Assembly (NCBI GenBank): GCA_050329935.1
Contig: JBHJOI010000067.1
Coordinates: 32,341 to 96,340 of the forward strand
DNA length: 64,000 bases
Reading direction: 5' to 3'
Origin: CAYSFW01 sp050329935
GTDB taxonomy: Bacteria > Pseudomonadota > Gammaproteobacteria > UWMA-0217
The notes beneath the pieces are model-generated. The model saw only the letters and a list, made by a program, of their open reading frames with translations. It did no database searches and had not been told where the DNA came from. Both the position numbers and the translations under genes were made by a program. How positions within the stretch are numbered: position 1 is the first letter of the stretch; every line of letters begins with the position of its first letter. Shown piece by piece: positions 44,899 to 52,409 of this stretch.

Positions 44899-45867
44899 AT
44901 GTCAGACGCCTCGCCACTCAATCTGGTCGCCGCCGAGATGCGGGCGGTCAACCAACTCATCATCCAGCGCCTCAGCTCGGATGTCGTCCTGATCAATCAG
45001 GTGGGCCATTATATCGTCAACAGTGGCGGCAAGCGTCTGCGGCCGATGTTGGTGCTGCTCGCCGGCGGCGCTTGCGGCGTGCGAGGGCAGCGGGCACATC
45101 TGGTCGCGGCGATCATCGAATTTATCCACACCGCGACTTTGTTGCACGACGACGTGGTTGACGAATCCAAACTGCGGCGCGGCCGCGAAACCGCCAACGC
45201 GCTGTTCGGCAACGAAGCGAGCGTGCTGGTTGGTGATTTTCTGTACTCGCGCGCGTTTGAACTGATGGTGGAAGTCGGCAGCATGCGGGTGATGGAAATT
45301 CTAGCGCACACGACCAACACCATCGCCGAGGGCGAGGTGATGCAGCTGCTGAACGTGCATGACCCGGATACCACCGAGGCGCGTTACCTTGAGGTGATCC
45401 ATTCCAAGACCGCCAAGTTGTTCGAGGCTGCGACCCAGCTTGGCGCGGGGCTCGGCGAACGACCGGCGGCGGAAGAGCAAGCGCTCGCCGCCTATGGCTT
45501 GCACCTCGGCACCGCGTTTCAGCTGATCGATGATGTGCTCGATTACGAAGCCGATCAGGGCAAGCTTGGCAAACAAATCGGCGATGATCTCGCCGAAGGT
45601 AAACCGACACTGCCGCTGATTCACGCGCTGCGCGTCGGGACGCCCATGCAGGCGGCGACAATCCGGCGCGCGATCGAGGAGGGCGGGCGCGATCATATCG
45701 AGCCCGTGCTTGAGATCGTGCAGGAAACCGGCGCGATGGATTACACCCGGCACGTCGCCGAGCGCGAAGCCCGCGCTGCTCGCGCGTGCCTCGATAAGTT
45801 GCCGCCGTCCGCTTACCGTGATGTCTTGGCGGTGCTTGCCGACCAAGCGGTGCGCCGCGATTACTGA
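44899..45867 (+). CDS. ispB: octaprenyl diphosphate synthase
   Basis: A 322-residue trans-prenyltransferase that builds the ubiquinone side chain. The first aspartate-rich motif is LLHDDVVDES near residue 84, the second is LIDDVLDYEAD near 210, and GGKRLRPMLVLL precedes them. Size and motif spacing match the octaprenyl/solanesyl synthases. ATG 44899 begins the family N-terminus. Side-chain length cannot be read with certainty. Confidence 0.93.
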   Translation: MSDASPLNLVAAEMRAVNQLIIQRLSSDVVLINQVGHYIVNSGGKRLRPMLVLLAGGACGVRGQRAHLVAAIIEFIHTATLLHDDVVDESKLRRGRETANALFGNEASVLVGDFLYSRAFELMVEVGSMRVMEILAHTTNTIAEGEVMQLLNVHDPDTTEARYLEVIHSKTAKLFEAATQLGAGLGERPAAEEQALAAYGLHLGTAFQLIDDVLDYEADQGKLGKQIGDDLAEGKPTLPLIHALRVGTPMQAATIRRAIEEGGRDHIEPVLEIVQETGAMDYTRHVAEREARAARACLDKLPPSAYRDVLAVLADQAVRRDY

Positions 45868-46120
45868 AGTCGGCGTGTGCTCTGTTCGCCGGGGTGAGCG
45901 GGCACTGGGTCCAGCTGTCCGCTGTGCACTGGAGCCCTGCGAACAGGTTATTTCGCGTCAACGTCAAACAATCCGGTATGGCGTCTATTCACCGATCGCG
46001 TCTCGGATCGTGGTGTCCAGGCCCGTTCCTCCAGCGCGCGTCCGGTTGCTCTCGCGCGGTTCGAGTCGCGCGAATGCTCGGCAGGTTCTTGAATGATCCG
46101 AGTGCGCGTGATTGATATCG

Positions 46121-46918
46121 ATGGCCCTCGCCACGACGCTAATGCCGACTGATCCGTCGCGGCGTTTTGGTGGCGTCGCGCGCGTTTATGGTGCCGCCGC
46201 ATTGGCGCGATTCACGCGGGCGCATGTGACGGTGATCGGTCTTGGCGGCGTCGGCTCGTGGGCGGTCGAGGGCTTGGCGCGAAGCGGGATCGGGCGATTG
46301 ACGCTGATCGACCTCGACCACGTGTGCGAATCTAACGTCAATCGGCAGTTGCACGCGCTCGATGGAAACTTCGGCAAAGCAAAAACCGCTGCGTTGGCCG
46401 AGCGCATTCTCGCGATCAATCCAGCGTGTGTGGTCAGCACCATCGAGGATTTCCTGACGCCGGACAATCAGGCCGAGCTGCTTGCGAACGGCAGCGACTG
46501 GACCATCGACTGCATTGATCACGCCCGCGCCAAGGCCGCGTTGATCTATCACTGTCGCCGCGCCAAGCGCAAACTGATCACCGTCGGCGGCGCGGGCGGC
46601 ATGATCGATCCGACACGCATTCGCGTGGCTGACCTCGGACGCGCGATCCATGACCCGTTGCTGTCGAAGACCCGCCGCCTGCTGCGACAAGACTATGGCG
46701 TCGCGCGCGATCCGAAAAAGCGATTTGAAGTCGCCTGCGTTTATTCGGAAGAACAACCGGTTTTTCCGGATGGCGAGGGCGGGCTCTGCGCTCGCCCAGG
46801 CGGGGCGGGTTCGACCTTGAATTGCGCGGGCGGGCTGGGGTCCGCGGTCTGTGTCACGGCGACGTTCGGCTTTGTCGCCGCCGCGCAGGTTCTGCGCAAG
46901 CTGGCGCGAGCGCCTTAG
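46121..46918 (+). CDS. tcdA: tRNA threonylcarbamoyladenosine dehydratase TcdA
   Basis: A 265-residue E1-like enzyme that cyclises t6A to ct6A at tRNA position 37. The nucleotide motif is VIGLGGVGSWAVEGLARSGIG near residue 38, followed by DLDHVCESNVNRQ and the adenylation region DCIDHARAKAALI near 130. The family-specific CVYSEEQP near 205 and a C-terminal GFVAAAQVLRKL complete it. Among nearby in-frame starts, 46121 is used; a TTG at 46112 and an ATG at 46142 are also possible. Confidence 0.9.
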   Translation: MALATTLMPTDPSRRFGGVARVYGAAALARFTRAHVTVIGLGGVGSWAVEGLARSGIGRLTLIDLDHVCESNVNRQLHALDGNFGKAKTAALAERILAINPACVVSTIEDFLTPDNQAELLANGSDWTIDCIDHARAKAALIYHCRRAKRKLITVGGAGGMIDPTRIRVADLGRAIHDPLLSKTRRLLRQDYGVARDPKKRFEVACVYSEEQPVFPDGEGGLCARPGGAGSTLNCAGGLGSAVCVTATFGFVAAAQVLRKLARAP

Positions 46919-46998
46919 GCGCCTCGCGCGCGCACTGCGTACCGGTCACCCGTCGGTGTCGCGTCGGCTCGGTCGAGGCCGATACTCCAAGCCTGTAC

Positions 46999-47026
46999 TA
47001 TACTCGGCAAACATTCGACTGGAGGG
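46999..47026 (+). promoter_or_regulatory. promoter -10 and ribosome site leading the unknown five-gene run
   Basis: TATACT at 46999-47004 is followed by GGAGGG at 47021-47026 and the GTG start at 47033. The -35 region is weak (no good TTGACA match), so an activator may be required. Confidence 0.45.
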
Positions 47027-47032
47027 CTGATC

Positions 47033-47461
47033 GTGGCTGATCTATCCATCGATTCGAACCTCAGCGGTTCGCTGAACTCGATCGTGAGTGGTTCGCTCGG
47101 CGCGATCGGGCCGGTGACCGTCGCGGGGATACCCGATGCGTACTCGATCAGCATCGATCAGTTGCCCAAGATCGAGATTGGTATCGATCCGCTGGAAGGC
47201 ACGCTGACGCTTAAGCCAATCACGGTGACGCTCACGCCGATCGAGACGAATATCGCGATCAAGGAAATCCCGAGCGTGCGCGTGCATCTGCCCGCGAATT
47301 ACGCGCTCGCGCTGTCGTGGTTTGGCATTGAAGTCGCCGCCGTGCGTCTGTGCGGCGAAGGCCAGATCATCACCGAGCCGTATCGGCCCAACCCGTGCGA
47401 GATGTGCGGCACGGGATCGAGCCTGCCTGCTCAGACGCCACTTGATTATTTGCCCGGATAA
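47033..47461 (+). CDS. unknown beta-rich protein (first gene of novel cluster)
   Basis: A 142-residue protein without signal peptide. Residues 1-80 are short repeating amphipathic strands with Ile/Leu/Thr alternation (PKIEIGIDPLEGTLTLKP, then PITVTLTPIETNIAIKEIP). A more compact C-terminal part includes LSWFGIEVAAVRLCGEGQ and the Cys-rich end NPCEMCG. The repeat resembles a beta-helix or stacked-strand fold. I recall similar hypothetical proteins in other proteobacteria, but no function is known to me. Strong GGAGGG six bases before GTG 47033. Next gene follows after nine bases. Confidence 0.7.
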   Translation: MADLSIDSNLSGSLNSIVSGSLGAIGPVTVAGIPDAYSISIDQLPKIEIGIDPLEGTLTLKPITVTLTPIETNIAIKEIPSVRVHLPANYALALSWFGIEVAAVRLCGEGQIITEPYRPNPCEMCGTGSSLPAQTPLDYLPG

Positions 47462-47470
47462 CGCATTTAA

Positions 47471-47998
47471 ATGCCCGCTCGTACCCCACGCAATCGGCCG
47501 CATGCCGGTGCTTCGCCGCAGCCCGTTCCAGTGTCGGATCGCGTGCCTGGCGCGATCGTCATTCAACCCGCGGCGGTGCAATTGCGATTACGCCCAGGCG
47601 CCGCCGCGAGTCTCAAGATCACGGTCAGTAACCAAAGCTTTGCGACCCAAGTGCTCGATCCACCCGGCGTTGTGCGGTTACGACAACCAGATGCGCTGAC
47701 GAGGGGGTTGCGTGAGGGATTTGTCGCCACCGGCGGTGACTTCGTCTCGCGCCTCATCGCGCTGGGCAAACAGTTGGACAGCGAACCCAGTGTGATTATC
47801 GAATATCGCTACATCGCGGCGTTCGACGCGTTGCAGGCGGGCAAAACAGCCGCGGTGGAAATTCAGCTGCGCCTGGACGAGCATGCTCCAATTGGCGAAG
47901 GATGGACGGCACGGTTGCCATTGCTTGGTGCGACCTTGCCGTTGACCTTGAGCGTGGCCGAAAAATCACCAGTACGCGCCCGAAAATCAGTGAGGTGA
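47471..47998 (+). CDS. unknown protein with Ig-like beta-sandwich
   Basis: A 175-residue protein with a Pro/Arg-rich flexible N-terminus (about 25 residues) and one predicted beta-sandwich domain: AIVIQPAAVQLRLRPGAAASLKITVSNQSF is typical of bacterial Ig-like/NEW-type domains that begin with a hydrophobic strand and an asparagine turn. A basic C-terminus ends PVRARKSVR. No signal peptide, so cytoplasmic unless exported by a non-classical route. It shares this fold with the next two genes, suggesting a family expansion inside the operon. Confidence 0.65.
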   Translation: MPARTPRNRPHAGASPQPVPVSDRVPGAIVIQPAAVQLRLRPGAAASLKITVSNQSFATQVLDPPGVVRLRQPDALTRGLREGFVATGGDFVSRLIALGKQLDSEPSVIIEYRYIAAFDALQAGKTAAVEIQLRLDEHAPIGEGWTARLPLLGATLPLTLSVAEKSPVRARKSVR

Positions 47999-48001
47999 GG
48001 T

Positions 48002-48628
48002 ATGAATCGAAATCCGAATACCGCGCGCCTGTCGACAGGGATCGAGCGGATGACCGAGGTGAGTGTCGCCGCGTTCGGCAACGCGCTCAAGTCATTGAAT
48101 GATTTTTGGTTGGCCGGGGTTGCGATGAACCCGATGTTGCCGGCATTCACTGCGGCGCGACCGCGCTCTAGCTGCGAGATTCCTTCGCCCTGTTGGCTCC
48201 CGCGGGACCTTGGCGAAGTCCATAGCGTCGTGTGTATGGGAGGCGTGGCGACCTTGCGCGTGCGTGTCACCAACTGTCAGCCGCGCGCCAGCCAGGTGAC
48301 TCTGGAGATGGCAGGTAATGATCTGCGGCTGGAAATAGAACCTGATCGCCTGGAGCTTGGCCCGCAGGAGCGGCGCTGGTTCACGCTCAAATTGTTTGCG
48401 CCAACGGCAGAATGCGCGGCCGGTCCGATCGAAGCCGTGGTCTGGGTCCAGGGTTGTAACCGCTATTTCCTACGGTGGATCCTTGAGATTCGCGAATCGG
48501 CGGCTGCGAGTTGTCGTGAGGTTGAAATTGATGATTGCCCCGATCACGTACACCACTGGTATGACCATTTCTACTGCGTGCGGCCGTGCTTTAACCAACG
48601 CCAGTCGAACCTCGCGCAGAGAGATTGA
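48002..48628 (+). CDS. unknown protein: helical N-terminus, Ig-like domain, Cys/His tail
   Basis: A 208-residue protein with three parts. The N-terminal 45 residues are helical and phasin-like (TEVSVAAFGNALKSLNDFWL). The middle 70-165 is an Ig-like sandwich (VATLRVRVTNCQPRASQVTL, then PDRLELGPQERRWFTLKLF). The tail is rich in Cys and His (CREVEIDDCPDHVHHWYDHF, then YCVRPC), a probable metal site. It starts three bases after the previous gene with GAGG upstream. Function unknown. Confidence 0.65.
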   Translation: MNRNPNTARLSTGIERMTEVSVAAFGNALKSLNDFWLAGVAMNPMLPAFTAARPRSSCEIPSPCWLPRDLGEVHSVVCMGGVATLRVRVTNCQPRASQVTLEMAGNDLRLEIEPDRLELGPQERRWFTLKLFAPTAECAAGPIEAVVWVQGCNRYFLRWILEIRESAAASCREVEIDDCPDHVHHWYDHFYCVRPCFNQRQSNLAQRD

Positions 48629-48648
48629 GCGCAACCGGGGCAATGACG

Positions 48649-49404
48649 ATGAGTAATGAAAGTCTGACTTTAGCCCTGCAAAAATTGGGCAATCGATACC
48701 TGAGCGCGTACGCGGAAAACGCGGAGCGTGCCGCGGCGTTCTGGAGTGGTGCGCTGCAAAAGGGTTCGGGCGGCACGACGCTGGAGAGCTTACCAACCCG
48801 CTACGCCGAGTTTGTGCGCCAGGAGGCGCCGCGCGTGATGCGCGAGATCGCAGAGGCGGGCCTGAATTATTACGCCTTGGTATTAAATACGGGCGCCGAA
48901 TCGGTCTCGCGATTCTACGCTCAGGTGTTGGTGGTGGAATCGCGTGCCAAGCCAGCCCAGACATCCGCCGCGCCACGTTCGCGGACGGCGTTGTCGTTCA
49001 ACGCAGCGCCCGGTGCGGTCGCCGTCAATGCCTTTCTGGTGACTAATCATCGTGCCGAGGCAATCGATGTCATTTTCGGCGTCAGCGAATTGGTGAGCGA
49101 CGATGGTACGCCACCGTTAATTGCGTCGGTAACGTTCACTCCAGCGCAATGCAGGATAGGTCCGCGATCGGAGCAGGTCGTGCAGTGCCGTGTGACGTTT
49201 CCGGACGACATTCGGCCCGGCGTCGATTATCGCGGGCAGATTCAGGTCACGGGATTTCCGGAACTCGCGATGAGCATGATTGTGCGCGCGGAGGCGGCGA
49301 GGGTAACGTCAATGCCGCCGATCCCAGGGGGGGCGCACGACGCAACGGTTGCGCAGTCCGTGCCAGCCGCGCGGAAACGTCGCGCGAAAGCCAAACCAGT
49401 CTGA
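48649..49404 (+). CDS. unknown protein: phasin-like helices plus Ig-like domain
   Basis: A 251-residue protein. Residues 1-95 are amphipathic helices resembling phasins (granule-coating proteins): LALQKLGNRYLSAYAENAER, AAAFWSGALQ and LNYYALVLNTGAESVSRFYAQVL. A linker follows, then an Ig-like sandwich near residues 115-225 with an end strand DYRGQIQVTGFPELAMSMIV. The C-terminus is basic and Ala/Lys-rich (AARKRRAKAKPV), like phasin or histone-like tails. ATG 48649 has GGGG eight bases upstream; TTG 48625 and ATG 48643 are alternatives. Surface attachment to a lipid or polymer body is a reasonable hypothesis. Confidence 0.65.
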   Translation: MSNESLTLALQKLGNRYLSAYAENAERAAAFWSGALQKGSGGTTLESLPTRYAEFVRQEAPRVMREIAEAGLNYYALVLNTGAESVSRFYAQVLVVESRAKPAQTSAAPRSRTALSFNAAPGAVAVNAFLVTNHRAEAIDVIFGVSELVSDDGTPPLIASVTFTPAQCRIGPRSEQVVQCRVTFPDDIRPGVDYRGQIQVTGFPELAMSMIVRAEAARVTSMPPIPGGAHDATVAQSVPAARKRRAKAKPV

Positions 49405-49517
49405 TCTCGCGTTCAGATTTCGTGCGCAGTATTCTGCGGCGCTCACGCGCGAGTTATAAGAACTCCAGGTGTCGGGGGTCATGTTTATCTCACTATCGCC
49501 AACATGACGGAGGCTGA

Positions 49518-50747
49518 GTGACATTGGTCAAGGGTTATCCGTATGCATTTCATGTCGCGCTGGACGGTAATGGAATCAACGGCTTGGAGGGAATGGCGGG
49601 TGTTTGTCTGTTCTTATACGATCCGAATGGAGACCGCTACGCTTTCAAGATCAAGTATTTCGATGGCATCGCGGCGGGGCATGCGGTTTCCGTCAATCCG
49701 TCCGGAACCGTGGGCTTTCTTGGCAACGCGGGACAACATCTACTTTTTTACGATGCGCAAACGCTAGAAGAAATCGCGCGGATATCAACCTTGCGCTTCG
49801 AGGTCGCGCGGACCTCGCTGCAAGGCAGCACCCATTTGGCCTGGGTTTCGGATCGTGAGTTCATAACCGCGATCGGAGAACATTTTTACCGCTTTTCGCT
49901 CGATGATCTGGAGCATCCGGAGCGCTTGGCGCCGCATCGGGTCAAATTGCCGCATGCGATGAAACGCACTCACTCGGGGCGCTACCTTTGCTACGGATCG
50001 ATGGACAACCCGGCGGATGGTGCTCAAGGTGAGGCGCGGCACGTCGGAGTGCTTGATCTTGAAGGCGGAACAGCAAGAGTGATTTCCCTGCCTGCAACCT
50101 GCTGGCATCTGGTTGCCCACGAACGCGACGATACCTTTTATTGCGCGTCGTTTCGCGTGTCACCGCAAGACTATGTCGATTATCATGAGTGGGCGATGGC
50201 GTTCCTGAAGGAATACGTTTTCGAGATCGACGCGGTAGAGGGGCGGGTATTGCGGCATTGGAGCGCGGGGCGGGAGGTGCCCGCGCATATCAACTCGGAC
50301 ATGGCGTTATCGGATACCGAGATTATTTTCTGCAACGGCGCCAGTCAATCGATCATATTGCTGGACCGCGAGAGTTTTGCGCGCTATCGAATTATCGACG
50401 AGCGACCAGATTTTGCGACGCAATTGATGCATCCGCGCGAAGTAGGAACCCAGGTGTTTGATATTTTCGCGAGAGGAAATATCTTCACCAACAGTCGGCA
50501 CTTCCTCGGCGCGCTACGTGTGAGTCGATTTACGTTGCTCGATTCAATCTATGGTTGTCAGCTGAGCAAGGGACAGGAATTGCTGTTCACCGCGAACCGC
50601 GGTCTTAATCACATCGCATTGTACGATTATCCTTCCGCGCAGTTGCGTTTGAGGGTTCCAATGCCGGAAATACAGGAGTTTCTGCCCTGGATTGATTCCG
50701 GCGCAGATCCTAGGTTGGGCTTTCACCATGCCTATCTAATAGGGTAA
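49518..50747 (+). CDS. unknown beta-propeller protein
   Basis: A 409-residue protein built of repeated four-strand units (for example AVSVNPSGTVGFLGNAGQHLLFYDAQTLEEI, GGTARVISLPATCWHLVAHERDDTFYCASF and QSIILLDRESFARYRII), so a six- or seven-bladed beta-propeller is likely. No signal peptide. Conserved-looking His and Asp-rich positions (HVALDG, HINSDMA, GLNHIALYDYP, FHHAYLIG) could bind a metal, as in carotenoid-oxygenase or selenium-binding-like propellers, but this is only a structural guess. GTG 49518 follows GGAGG by five bases. A 113-base gap separates it from the previous gene and may hold a second promoter. Confidence 0.65.
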   Translation: MTLVKGYPYAFHVALDGNGINGLEGMAGVCLFLYDPNGDRYAFKIKYFDGIAAGHAVSVNPSGTVGFLGNAGQHLLFYDAQTLEEIARISTLRFEVARTSLQGSTHLAWVSDREFITAIGEHFYRFSLDDLEHPERLAPHRVKLPHAMKRTHSGRYLCYGSMDNPADGAQGEARHVGVLDLEGGTARVISLPATCWHLVAHERDDTFYCASFRVSPQDYVDYHEWAMAFLKEYVFEIDAVEGRVLRHWSAGREVPAHINSDMALSDTEIIFCNGASQSIILLDRESFARYRIIDERPDFATQLMHPREVGTQVFDIFARGNIFTNSRHFLGALRVSRFTLLDSIYGCQLSKGQELLFTANRGLNHIALYDYPSAQLRLRVPMPEIQEFLPWIDSGADPRLGFHHAYLIG

Positions 50748-50803
50748 TAGTGGCTTCTGATGGTGTGCAGTTCGCTATTTGGCGCAAGACATGGCACATT
50801 TGT

Positions 50804-51340
50804 TCAGCCATCGGCGCCTATCAGCGTGCTCGCCGCTTCCATGACCTTACGCAAATTTTTTGGAATGAAGACCGTCACGATTGACTCCGCGAACGCGGAG
50901 ACGGGTTGTTCAAGCGGACCCGCGAGCGTGCTCAGCGCGCCAGGTGCAAGCTCGAATTCGCCGGAGAAGGTAATTCGGGTACCACGCCCGCCGAGCGCGG
51001 GTTCGTAGGTCGTGCGGCCGGCGCAGCGAATATGCTCGGGGAAAATCGATGGCTCGATCGCCCAAGTGCAGGTGTGGCTTTCATCGATCCATTCGTTGCG
51101 ATCGATCCAGCTGATTTCGGTAGCGCCGAGTCGGTTCTGCAACAGCGAGGGAATTTTTTGCGCGCTGCGCCATTGGTTTACGAGACGGTGGCAGCGGGCG
51201 TCCGGTTGCTCGCGACTCAAACACACGATCGAGTCGATATCATCCAGCTGTGTGGCGAGATCCGGCAAGCGGTCGCGCATCGTTGCCCATACTCGGTCCA
51301 GCGGTTGTTTGATGATGACGAGATCGCGAAAGGTTTTCAT
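50804..51340 (-). CDS. SRPBCC-like ligand-binding protein
   Basis: A 178-residue protein with the START/Bet v 1-like layout: an N-terminal strand VIIKQPLDRVWATMRDRL, a helix, then seven curved strands (EISWIDRNEWIDESHTCTWA, RTTYEPALGGRGTRITFSGEF) and a C-terminal helix. Such domains bind hydrophobic ligands or act in small-molecule biosynthesis. It is four bases downstream of the epimerase gene, and probably its last operon member. The fold assignment rests on pattern only. Confidence 0.6.
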   Translation of the reverse strand: MKTFRDLVIIKQPLDRVWATMRDRLPDLATQLDDIDSIVCLSREQPDARCHRLVNQWRSAQKIPSLLQNRLGATEISWIDRNEWIDESHTCTWAIEPSIFPEHIRCAGRTTYEPALGGRGTRITFSGEFELAPGALSTLAGPLEQPVSAFAESIVTVFIPKNLRKVMEAASTLIGADG

Positions 51341-51344
51341 ATGG

Positions 51345-52409
51345 CTACCGGCTATTTGGGGGGATCGGGTAACGTCCCGCGTAGACGTCCTCGTGCAAGC
51401 GCAATCTTGCGCGTAGTTCGCGGCTAACGTGTCTGCTGGCAACGAGCCATGACAGGGCTTCGGCCAGTGCGCGGCGCGCGGACCTCGGTTGATATCCGAG
51501 CGCGTCGGCGGCGAGGCTATGGTCGTACCAATAATAGCGGCCAACCATTTTTGCCTGCGCGCGGTTGCTAAGGGGCGCGCGATGAGTCATTCGGGCGCGG
51601 ATTTCTTCGGCGGTGGCGGCAAGGTAACTGAGTCCGTGATTCAGGTTGAATCGCGGCGCCTCGACGCCGGCGAGGTCGGCGACCAGGCCGTGAAACTCAC
51701 GCCACTCCAGGTTCTCGGCGCCAAGAATGTAGTGCGCGCCGCGTACGCCGTGGCGCGCGGCGAGCCAATGTCCAGTGGCGATATCGGCGGTACTGACGAT
51801 ATTGCAGCCGCCGGGGTAACTCAACTGGTAGGGATCGGCGAGGTAGGCGAGGATATGGCCATTGCTGGGGCCTAGGGCAGTGGAAAATGGTCCGACCGAG
51901 ACGGTGGGGCACACCGCGACGACGTCCAGACCCAGGGCCTCACCGAAACCGAGCGCAAGGCGGTGCTGCCGCTTTTTTGCTTCGACATAGACATTATCCG
52001 CCTCGTCGACCGCGGGCGAGGATTCGTTTCGCACCAAGCGGCTCAGGCTGTGGCCAAAAACGACGGATGATGACGTGACGACAACGCGTCCAACGTTAGC
52101 TGCGCGTGCGGCACGTAAAACGTTTTCGGTGCCAAGTGTTGCGGCAGCGTTGATCTCGTCGTAACGGCGGGACTCGTAGCTGAAATGCATCGCGGTGTGG
52201 AAGATCAGGTCGCAGTCGCGCGCGGCGATGATCAATGCAGTGGGATCCTTCGTGACATCGCCGCGATGGAGTTCAATTTCGATTCCCCGCAAGGCACTGA
52301 GATCGCTATCGTGGCGCACGAGACCACGTACATCGACCGCGTCGCGCAGCAATTCCCGGACGAGATTTGCGCCGATCAAACCATTGGCACCGGTGACCAA
52401 TGCTCTCAT
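51345..52409 (-). CDS. NAD-dependent epimerase/dehydratase family protein
   Basis: A 354-residue extended short-chain dehydrogenase. The dinucleotide motif is VTGANGLIGANLVRELL near residue 4, the catalytic YxxxK appears as NVYVEAKKRQHRLAL near residue 138, and RVVVTSSSVVFGHS near 107 precedes it. It resembles hopanoid-associated sugar epimerases and dihydroflavonol reductase-like enzymes. The start overlaps the DUF362-fusion stop (ATGA). Substrate unknown. Confidence 0.85.
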   Translation of the reverse strand: MRALVTGANGLIGANLVRELLRDAVDVRGLVRHDSDLSALRGIEIELHRGDVTKDPTALIIAARDCDLIFHTAMHFSYESRRYDEINAAATLGTENVLRAARAANVGRVVVTSSSVVFGHSLSRLVRNESSPAVDEADNVYVEAKKRQHRLALGFGEALGLDVVAVCPTVSVGPFSTALGPSNGHILAYLADPYQLSYPGGCNIVSTADIATGHWLAARHGVRGAHYILGAENLEWREFHGLVADLAGVEAPRFNLNHGLSYLAATAEEIRARMTHRAPLSNRAQAKMVGRYYWYDHSLAADALGYQPRSARRALAEALSWLVASRHVSRELRARLRLHEDVYAGRYPIPPNSR

